Origin: a virus
Direction: 5' to 3' (one strand)
DNA length: 64,000 nt
IMG/VR virus record: IMGVR_UViG_3300045131_002929
Span: 1 to 64,000 of that record
Shown: piece by piece, positions 25,817 to 31,785 of the stretch
Position numbering within the stretch: the first letter of the stretch is position 1
Layout: every line of letters begins with the position of its first letter
Notes under the pieces: model-generated
What the model saw: only the letters and a program-made list of their open reading frames with translations
What the model was told of the DNA's origin: nothing
The model's database searches: none
Made by a program: the position numbers and the translations under genes

Positions 25817-26932
25817 CTATGCCGTCCTAGCCGCGGCACCACTACCGCCTGTCCCTGCCATCCGTATAAGGGCTTTAGCCAAGGCGGCCATCTCCTCGTC
25901 GCTGGAGTCTTCAAAGCGCACATCACTGACAGCCTTCCGTCCATCATTACTACCGGACGCGCGTAGAAGCCTGCTCAATCTACGGACCCCAGCCTCGGTC
26001 GGCACGTCATGTTCAGCCTTGATGGCGTCATTCCTTACAGGCGCAGGCGGAAGCCTACTGACCGCCGTAAGTCCGTCAGGCGCCATTGCCTTCCCTGCAT
26101 TATGCTGGTCTATATTGGCCCCGGCGGCACGCATCCTTAGCGACGGATCGACGCCGCGCCAGTAGGCGGCCCGCGCGTCCGACTCGCGCTGCTGCGGGTT
26201 GTACGCGCTGAGGTAGTCCCGCAGCTGCGACCGGCTGGTCGGCGCGGAATACATTTTATCGTCGACGTTGTCGCTGTCGAGCCAGCGCTGGAACGACCGC
26301 GGGCCGTTCGGCCGGCCTTCGAAGGCGGTCGCCACATCCTTGGCGTAATCCGCGTAGGGCTCGGTCCGCGGCGGGGGCGCCGGCCGGTCGGCGGTCAGCT
26401 GGTTGGCGTTGTTGAGCGTCCGCAGCCTGGTCATCTCGCTGTTGTACCGCTCGTATTCGTCGCGTGACTGCGCCTCGCCGTCCCACCCTAGGAACCTACC
26501 ATCCTTTGACACAGACTGGTTGCCGGCTCTGGCCGCGGGCGACATGAAAGGCGCGGGCTCGCCGGTGCCGTCCCCGGGGTCTTCGTATCTAACCTGCGGG
26601 GCGGGGCCTGGCGGGCCCGCGTAGCCCGCGGCGCGCGCGGCCAGGTCGAAGGCCCGGGCCTTCTGCTCGAAGGTCCGCCCCTGCACGGGCTGCGGCGCGT
26701 TCGGGTCCACGCTGGTTATGCGCGTGGTCTGCCCGCCGCCTTGGCGCCACACCTGCTGGCCGGCGTCGGTGTCCGCCCGGCTCACGTAGTCGTTGCCTTG
26801 CGGGTTGGCCGGGCCGGGGTCCACAAGCGGTGTTTCCTTATCGTTGTTTATCTGCCGCCAAACAGGCGGCTGGGCGGCCGCGGCCGCTTTGCAAAGCTCC
26901 ATGCGCACTTTATCGGAATACACGGCGCCCAT
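25817..26932 (-). CDS. Hydrophilic virion-block protein of unknown function
   Basis: The product has 371 residues and is rich in Arg, Asp, Ala, Pro and Gln, with little predicted hydrophobic core. Recognisable stretches are MELCKAAAAAQPP near the start, NPQQRESDARAAYWRGVDPS in the middle and ALAKALIRMAG near the end; the first and last are K-x-A-type motifs. It overlaps no neighbour but lies two bases from the gene downstream of it. It is likely disordered and an internal or scaffold-like component. The function is not known. Confidence 0.55.
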   Translation of the reverse strand: MGAVYSDKVRMELCKAAAAAQPPVWRQINNDKETPLVDPGPANPQGNDYVSRADTDAGQQVWRQGGGQTTRITSVDPNAPQPVQGRTFEQKARAFDLAARAAGYAGPPGPAPQVRYEDPGDGTGEPAPFMSPAARAGNQSVSKDGRFLGWDGEAQSRDEYERYNSEMTRLRTLNNANQLTADRPAPPPRTEPYADYAKDVATAFEGRPNGPRSFQRWLDSDNVDDKMYSAPTSRSQLRDYLSAYNPQQRESDARAAYWRGVDPSLRMRAAGANIDQHNAGKAMAPDGLTAVSRLPPAPVRNDAIKAEHDVPTEAGVRRLSRLLRASGSNDGRKAVSDVRFEDSSDEEMAALAKALIRMAGTGGSGAAARTA

Positions 26933-26934
26933 GG

Positions 26935-27297
26935 CTAAGCCCCCCGTACTTTGTTAAGCGCCGCGGACGCGGCCGCGCGGCCCTTGTCGCCGGCCCAGCC
27001 GGACGCGGCCGCGAGGGCCAGCGCCAGGGCGGGCGGAATCGTCAGGCCCGCGCCCAGGCCGAGCGCGCCTTTCGATAAGGCGTCGGCGGCCATGCTGGCC
27101 GTATCCTCCATGAAGCCGTTGCCGGCATAGGCCGGCTCGGCGGTCAGCTTGCCGCGCAGGTAGCCGAACAGCGACTTATTGGCCGCGGCCAGCTCGCCGC
27201 CCAGGCCTTTCGCGGCCGTGGCGGCGCCGGCGGGCAAGCGCGCGGCGGCCTGTTTGACCAGGCGCGCCGTCCGGCTGTCATATTCGCGTGTGTTCAA
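26935..27297 (-). CDS. Small Ala/Gly-rich protein with a hydrophobic segment, TTG start
   Basis: The product has 120 residues. The only sensible start is a TTG preceded by GGGGG; the sequence begins MNTREYDSRTARLVKQAAAR. Residues ~75-100 (GALGLGAGLTIPPALALALA) form a possible membrane or helical-hairpin segment. One K-x-A motif is present (LVKQAAAR). A TATATTAC sequence lies about 55 bases upstream. The function is not known. Confidence 0.5.
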   Translation of the reverse strand: MNTREYDSRTARLVKQAAARLPAGAATAAKGLGGELAAANKSLFGYLRGKLTAEPAYAGNGFMEDTASMAADALSKGALGLGAGLTIPPALALALAAASGWAGDKGRAAASAALNKVRGA

Positions 27298-27347
27298 ATC
27301 GGCCCCCAGTCTTCAACATGCCGAAAAAAGTAGTGAGCAAGGCTGTG

Positions 27348-27362
27348 TGTAATATAATGGCG
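27348..27362 (-). promoter_or_regulatory. TATATTAC candidate promoter
   Basis: The minus strand reads CATTATATTACACACAG, in the intergenic stretch between the 289-residue gene and the TTG-started gene. It is the closest match in the window to the TATATTAC core described for phiKZ early promoters. Confidence 0.45.
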
Positions 27363-27364
27363 GC

Positions 27365-28234
27365 TCAGCCTGGCGGCGGCTGGGCCGGAATGGCGGCCCA
27401 CTGCCTGGCGTCAAGGCCTGCGGCCGGCTGCGCCTGGCTTGCGACGGAGGCCGTCGGGGCGGCGGCGGGCTTCGGGTCGTGCTTCGCGTGCCACGCTTTT
27501 TGCTGCTCGGCGAAGGCCGCGGCGCCGGCGTCATGGTCGGCCAGCCTTTTGTCATTGGCGGCGGCCCACTCCGCAAGCGCGCCTTTGGACTTGCCGCCAT
27601 TGGACTGCGCCCACGCCGCGTCGAGGTCCTCGGCGGAGCCCGGCCGCGGCCGGGCCGGCTCGGCTTGGGTCGCGGCCGGGGCGGGCTTCGCGGCCTGAAT
27701 GCCGCCCCACTGCCTGGCGTCAAGGCCGTCAAGGCCTGATGCGGCCGGCTCCGGCTTAGGGGCCGCGGCGGCCTGGGCCTGGTTCACGGCCGTCGGCCGC
27801 GGCCAAAGCCGCTCGAACTCCGCGGCGGCCGCCGCCCTGGACTGCGCCAGCGCATTGTCCACTGGCTTGGCGGCCGTCGGCCGCGGCGCCTGCGCCTTCA
27901 TAGGCTGCCTGAAGACGGCGCCGCCCGGATCGAAGCGCGGCGCGGCGCCGTCGAGGTTGTTCTGCCGCATCCGGGCCATGTTGTCGAAGGGGTTGCCCGC
28001 CGTGGCCTTCGGCGCGCTGGCCGGGTCATAGGCGGCGCGCTCGGCCTGCGCCAGACCGGATGCGTAGCCGCCGGCCGCCCGAACGGGCGCGGGGCGGCCG
28101 CGCGCGTCATAGCCTAGCCGGTCGTTGTAAGCCTCGGCCTTGGCCTTGTTGCCGCCGAAGGCGTCCTCGGCCGCCATTTTATCCATAAGTCCGCGGATGG
28201 CCGTCCTAGCCTGCTTTGAAAGTATCGAAGCCAT
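27365..28234 (-). CDS. Ala-rich, probably disordered virion-block protein
   Basis: The product has 289 residues. The N-terminus MASILSKQARTAIRGLMDKM carries two K-x-A-type motifs (ILSKQART, LMDKMAAE). The remainder is low-complexity, rich in Ala, Pro, Gln and Asp. A short repeat, GLDARQWGGIQA and GLDARQWAAIPA, occurs twice in the C-terminal half with matching DNA. It is probably unstructured. It belongs to the same minus-strand operon as the RNA polymerase and head genes. Confidence 0.55.
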   Translation of the reverse strand: MASILSKQARTAIRGLMDKMAAEDAFGGNKAKAEAYNDRLGYDARGRPAPVRAAGGYASGLAQAERAAYDPASAPKATAGNPFDNMARMRQNNLDGAAPRFDPGGAVFRQPMKAQAPRPTAAKPVDNALAQSRAAAAAEFERLWPRPTAVNQAQAAAAPKPEPAASGLDGLDARQWGGIQAAKPAPAATQAEPARPRPGSAEDLDAAWAQSNGGKSKGALAEWAAANDKRLADHDAGAAAFAEQQKAWHAKHDPKPAAAPTASVASQAQPAAGLDARQWAAIPAQPPPG

Positions 28235-28238
28235 TTCA

Positions 28239-28421
28239 TCACACCATTGTGGATTCGGCCGGGCCCGCCTGCGCGGGCTGCGGCGCGTTCTCGTTCGGGT
28301 TGGGTTTGGCGGCCACGCCCGGGGGCCGCGGTTTGACGCCGGCGCGGCGCGCCGCGAGCCTTAGGTCCGCCAGCGAGCCGGCGGCCTTATCGAACAGATC
28401 CTTGTTGTATAGTTCAACCAT
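28239..28421 (-). CDS. Small protein, first gene of the minus-strand block
   Basis: The product has 60 residues from an ATG at 28419-28421 (MVELYNKDLFDKAAGSLADL). An upstream GTG in frame is less likely because it lies on the ribosome-binding sequence. It carries one K-x-A motif (LFDKAAGS), then a basic Pro-rich tail. Being closest to the divergent promoter region, it is the first gene of the long minus-strand transcript. Function unknown. Confidence 0.55.
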   Translation of the reverse strand: MVELYNKDLFDKAAGSLADLRLAARRAGVKPRPPGVAAKPNPNENAPQPAQAGPAESTMV

Positions 28422-28440
28422 ATGGGGCGCCCTCACTGTG

Positions 28441-28450
28441 GAATATAGCG
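28441..28450 (-). promoter_or_regulatory. TATATT-type candidate promoter at the divergent junction
   Basis: The minus strand reads GCGCTATATTCCACAG, about 21 bases upstream of the first minus-strand gene. It sits in the short space between two divergently oriented genes (28421 minus, 28485 plus). Confidence 0.4.
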
Positions 28451-28484
28451 CGCCGCCTACTTCAAACCAAACGTGGAGTTCTCT

Positions 28485-28940
28485 ATGCCGGACGACTCAA
28501 GGGCGCGCGACAACGAGCGGAAAAGGCGCATCGAAAAGAATGAGACGCTGCTGAGACGGTTTGAAGAAACCGTTATCGACTGTGAAGCCTACCTAAAGCG
28601 CACGGACGGCCAAATCAAAGCCAAGGCCGACCAGATCAAGCGGCAGACGGCCGAACTGGCGGCGGCGAGGCTGAAACTCGGCCGCATGCGCTCGAACGCC
28701 AAGGAGGTGGCCGCATATGAGCGCGAGAAGGCCGAATGTGAAACTAAGCTGGCGGCGGCGGCGGCCGAAATGGCCACCCTGGAATCCTATGCCCAGGGAA
28801 TGAGGGATCATCTGGCCTACCTACAGGGAATCATCGAGCGGATCAAGGCGGAGCTGGCGGATCTACGGGCCGGCGGCGATGACGAGCCTAAGGGCCGGCG
28901 GCGCGCCAACCGTAAAAGGGGCAGGCCGCCGGCCCAGTAA
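28485..28940 (+). CDS. Coiled-coil protein with AT-hook-like C-terminus
   Basis: The product has 151 residues from the ATG that has GGAG six bases upstream; a GTG twelve bases earlier lies on that Shine-Dalgarno. Residues ~15-125 are an almost continuous charged heptad coil (KAKADQIKRQTAELAAARLK and AEMATLESYAQGMRDHLAYL). The last residues, RRRANRKRGRPPAQ, contain a K-R-G-R-P-P core as in AT-hook minor-groove binders. It is the only plus-strand gene in this part of the window and faces a convergent gene. A DNA-bridging or scaffolding function is inferred only. Confidence 0.65.
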   Translation: MPDDSRARDNERKRRIEKNETLLRRFEETVIDCEAYLKRTDGQIKAKADQIKRQTAELAAARLKLGRMRSNAKEVAAYEREKAECETKLAAAAAEMATLESYAQGMRDHLAYLQGIIERIKAELADLRAGGDDEPKGRRRANRKRGRPPAQ

Positions 28941-28968
28941 AAAAAACCAAGGCGGCGTTCAATTGCCG
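28939..28968 (-). terminator. Probable terminator of the minus-strand cassette region
   Basis: On the minus strand a GCGGC/GCCGC stem around the stop codon of the 45-residue gene is followed by CTTGG and eight Ts. It marks the end of minus-strand transcription before the convergent plus-strand gene. Confidence 0.5.
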
Positions 28969-29096
28969 CAGGGCCGCGGCGCCGGCCGCGGGGGCGCCGG
29001 AATGGCGGCGGCGGTCTCCGCGTCATCCAGCCGGCGCCAGTACTGATCCGGCGTCATCGTCGACCGCCAGGCCTGCTTTATGTTCTGCTTTTCCAT
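28959..29096 (-). CDS. Tiny hypothetical protein
   Basis: The product has 45 residues: MEKQNIKQAWRSTMTPDQYW, then RRLDDAETAAAIPAPPRP and a short basic end. A longer in-frame start at 29162 would have no Shine-Dalgarno and would read through a terminator-like hairpin. The tract SMTPDQYW-RRLDDAE looks like an ordinary helical peptide. It is followed by a plausible terminator. The coding call is tentative because the hairpin with a T-run abuts its ATG. Confidence 0.35.
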   Translation of the reverse strand: MEKQNIKQAWRSTMTPDQYWRRLDDAETAAAIPAPPRPAPRPCGN

Positions 29097-29101
29097 AAAA
29101 A

Positions 29102-29152
29102 TAGCCCCCGGGGGTGTTTTACCGGCGGAAAAGCGGGCCACCCCGGGGGCTA
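29102..29152 (-). terminator. Large inverted repeat with T-run directly before a start codon
   Basis: Arms TAGCCCCCGGGGGTG (29102-29116) and CACCCCGGGGGCTA (29139-29152) are near-perfect inverted repeats. On the minus strand the stem is followed by TATTTTT and then the ATG of the 45-residue gene. It reads as a terminator or an attenuator. Confidence 0.55.
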
Positions 29153-29532
29153 GGGTACCCATTATTAAAGAAGGTGGGGGGCGCGGCCCGGCTGGCGGCC
29201 CGGTCGGCCGGGGGCCTTATTATATTAAGGTCGTTTAATAATATATTTTGGCGGATTTTTTATCCCACGCGCGGGAAGGGAAGTCCCCCACCCCTGGGGT
29301 CCCCCCGGTTGGCCGCGCCCCAAAATTCAAATCGTTTGGTTTGACCTGGGGCGGCGTGGCTGGGCGGGCTAAAGAAAAGACAGGCGGGCCAGGCGGCCAC
29401 TGTTCGCTTTCGCGAGCGAGAAGCTTCGAGGGTTGGTTGGTTGGGCGGCGCGCGGCGCGGACCCCGGGGCAAGCGGCCAAGCCGCCTCCATCGAGTCCGC
29501 GCCGCAATCCCCCACGCCGCTGTAATGGGACT
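29153..29532. other. Gene-poor stretch: AT-rich patch and a short terminator-ended cassette
   Basis: I see no convincing gene here. 29217-29250 is a striking AT-rich patch (TTATTATATTAAGG, then TTTAATAATATATTTT) within very GC-rich DNA. 29185-29213 resembles 30466-30497 (both contain GGCTGGCGGCCCGGTCGG). At 29360-29400 the minus strand has a weak stem then TCTTTTCTTTAGCCCGCCC, the same end sequence that follows other terminators nearby. With the promoter-like element at 29533 this outlines a transcript of roughly 150 bases that encodes no obvious protein. Confidence 0.45.
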
Positions 29533-29587
29533 GCAATGGATAATGCCCTGCCCGGGCCTTTTCTTCAGCCCCCTCCTATAAGGTTCC
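29533..29587 (-). promoter_or_regulatory. Cassette promoter-like element, copy 1
   Basis: On the minus strand: GGAACCTTATAGGAGGG, a GC spacer, TGAAGA, 16 bases, CATTAT, then CCATTGCAG. The -35-like hexamer is altered here. It directly abuts the tail of the terminator of the gene at 29645-29986. Confidence 0.55.
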
Positions 29588-29596
29588 GGGAAGCTG

Positions 29597-29640
29597 GGCG
29601 GGCTAAGAAAAAGGCCGGATCCCCGCGAGGGGCCGGCAGA
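29597..29640 (-). terminator. Terminator of the 113-residue gene
   Basis: On the minus strand a GC-rich stem (GCCGGCCCCTCGCGGGGATCC, folding GGCC/GGCC with inner CCCC/GGGG) is followed by TTTTTCTTAGCCCGCCCAGC. The sequence TTAGCC[CT]GCCC also follows three other terminator runs in this region. Confidence 0.6.
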
Positions 29641-29644
29641 GGTT

Positions 29645-29986
29645 TTAGTTGCCGCGCTCCAACTGGTCGAAATGTCTACGGACAAGTATAGCCCACCTCA
29701 TCGCCACATCTAGGTGGCGATGAAATTGAATAGCCCCTGTTCTGCCGCACTGGACGAACCAGCCGGCGGTTTCGTCCGAGGCCGCTTTCACGTAGAAGTC
29801 CGGGTGATGCCCGAACTCGCCAGGCGCGGGCCTTGTCCAGTCCGTCGTCACACGGACAGTTGGCTCTGAGCTCGGCAGAAGCTCCCATGCATCTCTCATT
29901 GCTGAGCGCTGCTGAGGTGCGAGCGTCTCCGCCCTCGACCATCCTAACAATCTGTTGATTAAGTCGCATGTGTCTACTGCGTTCAT
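29645..29986 (-). CDS. Hypothetical protein in its own transcription cassette
   Basis: The product has 113 residues from the ATG at 29984-29986 (MNAVDTCDLINRLLGWSRAE), with GGAAAGGA upstream. Upstream in-frame codons run through the promoter element and are excluded. The sequence looks like a small alpha/beta protein: TVRVTTDWTRPAPGEFGHHP, then DETAGWFVQCGRTGAIQFHR. It is flanked by promoter element copy 2 upstream and a terminator downstream, so it is a single-gene unit. Not identified. Confidence 0.65.
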   Translation of the reverse strand: MNAVDTCDLINRLLGWSRAETLAPQQRSAMRDAWELLPSSEPTVRVTTDWTRPAPGEFGHHPDFYVKAASDETAGWFVQCGRTGAIQFHRHLDVAMRWAILVRRHFDQLERGN

Positions 29987-30052
29987 GATGATCCTTTCCT
30001 TCCCGGCAGGCGCCGCGTCGGCCCGCAGACGGTCGGGAATGTTGGTTCCGCC

Positions 30053-30110
30053 TGCAATGGATAATGCCCTGGCCGGCCCGTTTATTAAGCCTTCCCTCCT
30101 ATAAGGTTCC
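30053..30110 (-). promoter_or_regulatory. Cassette promoter-like element, copy 2
   Basis: On the minus strand: GGAACCTTATAGGAGGG, AAGGC, TTAATA, 16 bases, CATTAT, then CCATTGCAG. It lies about 65 bases upstream of the 113-residue gene. Confidence 0.65.
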
Positions 30111-30550
30111 AAAACAACCGTCCCGCCGCGACACACCGAAGGCAGCCTTGGCCCTACCACTCTTTCGAAGTGAGGCTGAGGCTGCCCTTGCTGAGTAATT
30201 CAGGCCCGCCCGCTGAAACGACCCTCGGCGCTCTTCCAGGCCGCGTTTGTCCACTAGGGAACGCTGACGCCCTTACTAAACCGCCCAAAGCCGAACCGAC
30301 GAACGGACTATTCCGGGGCCGGCCGCCCGCCTGGGCTTCGCGCTAGCTGGTCCACTGTCCGGAATCCCGGGGGTAGGTCGCGCTACTGACCAGGCCGGCG
30401 AACCGGCCCGCTACACATACTATATATAAGGTATAAGGGGCCGTCAAGTCCGCGGGGCGGAAAAAGCGGCCAGGCTGGCGGCCCGGTCGGCCGGGGGGTG
30501 GGGGGGGCAGGCATGGCCGTGTGTGCGGGGCCGGCCCGAACGAGCCCTTG
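30111..30550 (-). ncRNA. Gene-free stretch with dense inverted repeats, candidate structured RNA
   Basis: No credible reading frame is present. On the minus strand there is a perfect GGCCGG-TTCG-CCGGCC hairpin (30393-30408), a UUCG tetraloop as RNA. Paired arms AAGGCAGCCT (30139-30148) and AGGCTGCCCTT (30179-30189) enclose a smaller CACT/AGTG hairpin. A short stem followed by five Ts lies near 30461. An AT-rich CTTATATATAGTATG at 30415-30432 could start transcription of the lower part. Strand and boundaries are inferred, and no known RNA family was recognised. Confidence 0.35.
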
Positions 30551-30608
30551 AGCTTGCTGGCCCTGGCCCGGCCTTTTATTAAGCCGGCGCTCCCTCCTAT
30601 AAGGTTCC
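30551..30608 (-). promoter_or_regulatory. Cassette promoter-like element, copy 3 (degenerate)
   Basis: On the minus strand: GGAACCTTATAGGAGGG, a spacer and TTAATA are intact, but the position of the -10-like CATAAT reads CCAGCA. It leads into the gene-free stretch. Confidence 0.5.
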
Positions 30609-30680
30609 GTTTAGACTAATCCGCCCCACAAGGTCAGCTAGGGTCTTCGGCCTTGGGAGTGCCCGCTTGCACGCCCATGC

Positions 30681-30703
30681 CAGCCCTTACTACGTAAGGG
30701 CTG
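30681..30703. repeat. Short palindrome
   Basis: AGCCCTTAC and GTAAGGGCT are nine-base inverted arms around three bases. It lies between promoter copy 3 and the terminator of the glycine-zipper gene, so it could be a protein-binding site or part of the terminator tail. Confidence 0.5.
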
Positions 30704-30710
30704 GGCAGGC

Positions 30711-30752
30711 TAAAAAAAAGCCAGGCGCCGCCCTTGCGGGCAGCTGCCTGGC
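30711..30752 (-). terminator. Rho-independent terminator of the glycine-zipper gene
   Basis: On the minus strand the GCCAGGCAGC.../...GCGCCTGGC stem with inner GCCCGCAAGGGC is followed by eight Ts and AGCCTGCCCAG. Confidence 0.8.
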
Positions 30753-30768
30753 CCGTGGCCCTGTCGGG

Positions 30769-31305
30769 TCACGGGTTGGCCGTGGCCGTGGCAGGGGCCG
30801 GGGCGGCCGGGGCCAGCCTGGCCATGTCCACGGTCAGCTGGGTCACCAGCTGGGTCAGCCGGTTCTGGGCCTGGCCCAGCTGGGTCACCAGCTGGGTCAG
30901 GTCCGGCCGGGCCATGTCCGGCCCCTGCTGGGCCTGCTGGGGCTGGGGCGGGGCGGCCTGCCGGGGCGGGGCCGCCTGCTGGGCAGCCCGCTCCTCCGCC
31001 GCCTCGAGGAGCGCTATGTAGCGCTCCTCTACCGCTGAGCTCGGGACCGCCTTCTGGGCGGTCCAGAACTCCGAGGCCTCCCGGCGGAGCCAGGCTCCGG
31101 CGCGGTGGCCTAGGACCGCCCCGTCCGCGGTGCCGCCGATTCCGGCGCCGATGGCGGCGCCGGCGAGGCCGCCGAGGACTGAGCCGCCGGCGACGCCCAT
31201 GGCGCCGCCGGGGACCGACGCGACCGTGAGGCCGCCGAGGCCCCCGGCCACGCCGCCGGCCACGCCGCCCAGAATCCCTCCCAGAATCGTTGCTGTTTTG
31301 ATCAT
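30769..31305 (-). CDS. Glycine-zipper membrane protein with C-terminal coiled coil
   Basis: The product has 178 residues. Residues ~5-65 are a run of Gly-zipper repeats (ILGGILGGVAGGVAGGLGG, then GGLAGAAIGAGIGGTADGA), typical of small channel-forming or membrane-inserting proteins. A helical region (EERYIALLEAAEERAAQQA), a Pro/Gln linker and a heptad coil (LTQLVTQLGQAQNRLTQLV) follow. It stands alone between promoter element copy 4 and a strong terminator. A membrane-active or inner-virion role is possible; the family was not identified. Confidence 0.65.
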   Translation of the reverse strand: MIKTATILGGILGGVAGGVAGGLGGLTVASVPGGAMGVAGGSVLGGLAGAAIGAGIGGTADGAVLGHRAGAWLRREASEFWTAQKAVPSSAVEERYIALLEAAEERAAQQAAPPRQAAPPQPQQAQQGPDMARPDLTQLVTQLGQAQNRLTQLVTQLTVDMARLAPAAPAPATATANP

Positions 31306-31399
31306 TTGCTACCTCCTGTGTCCGGACCTGACTGGCTGTCGCGCTGGCCACATGCCATGCCGTCGACGCCGCGGCTGACCGGTCCGATAGGGTCCGCCG

Positions 31400-31461
31400 C
31401 AATTGATTATGCCCTGGCCCGGCCTTTTATTAAGCGGCGGGGGCCCCTCCTATGAGGTTCC
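31400..31461 (-). promoter_or_regulatory. Cassette promoter-like element, copy 4
   Basis: On the minus strand: GGAACCTCATAGGAGGG, a spacer, TTAATA, 16 bases, CATAAT, then CAATTG. It is about 95 bases upstream of the glycine-zipper gene. Confidence 0.65.
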
Positions 31462-31517
31462 AGCGGGCCGGGGTTGCCGGCTTGGCTTGCCGCCTTGGGG
31501 GTATTGCCCCGGGCAGG

Positions 31518-31546
31518 CTAAAAAAAGCCCTTGCGGGCCTTTGGGC
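31518..31546 (-). terminator. Terminator after the 62-residue gene
   Basis: On the minus strand AAAGGCCC-GCAA-GGGCTTT continues into a T-run, then AGCCTGCCC, the shared terminator tail of this region. It ends the five- or six-gene cassette that begins at 34106. Confidence 0.75.
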
Positions 31547-31571
31547 CGGGCTTGAACCGGCCTTGGCGTTA

Positions 31572-31760
31572 TCAATGCCTGCCGGCCCTGAGGCCGGCCA
31601 CGCCGACCGCCATGCAGAGCTCGAAGAGCTCTGCCGGCGTCAGGCCGGCGGCCGCAGCCTGCGGGCCGAGCTCTTCGCAGGCGGCCTTGGCGGCCGCCTG
31701 CATTTGTCTTTCGGTGGCCATGTAGGCCACCTTGGCTTCGATAATATCCTTGAGCTTCAT
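31572..31760 (-). CDS. Small helical hypothetical protein
   Basis: The product has 62 residues (MKLKDIIEAKVAYMATERQM, then a helical ALA-rich end). A G-rich tract precedes the ATG. It has a helical composition with heptad-like spacing. It is the last gene of a minus-strand cassette and is followed by a terminator. Function unknown. Confidence 0.6.
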   Translation of the reverse strand: MKLKDIIEAKVAYMATERQMQAAAKAACEELGPQAAAAGLTPAELFELCMAVGVAGLRAGRH

Positions 31761-31785
31761 TTTACCCCCCCCCCTTTTTTTTGTT

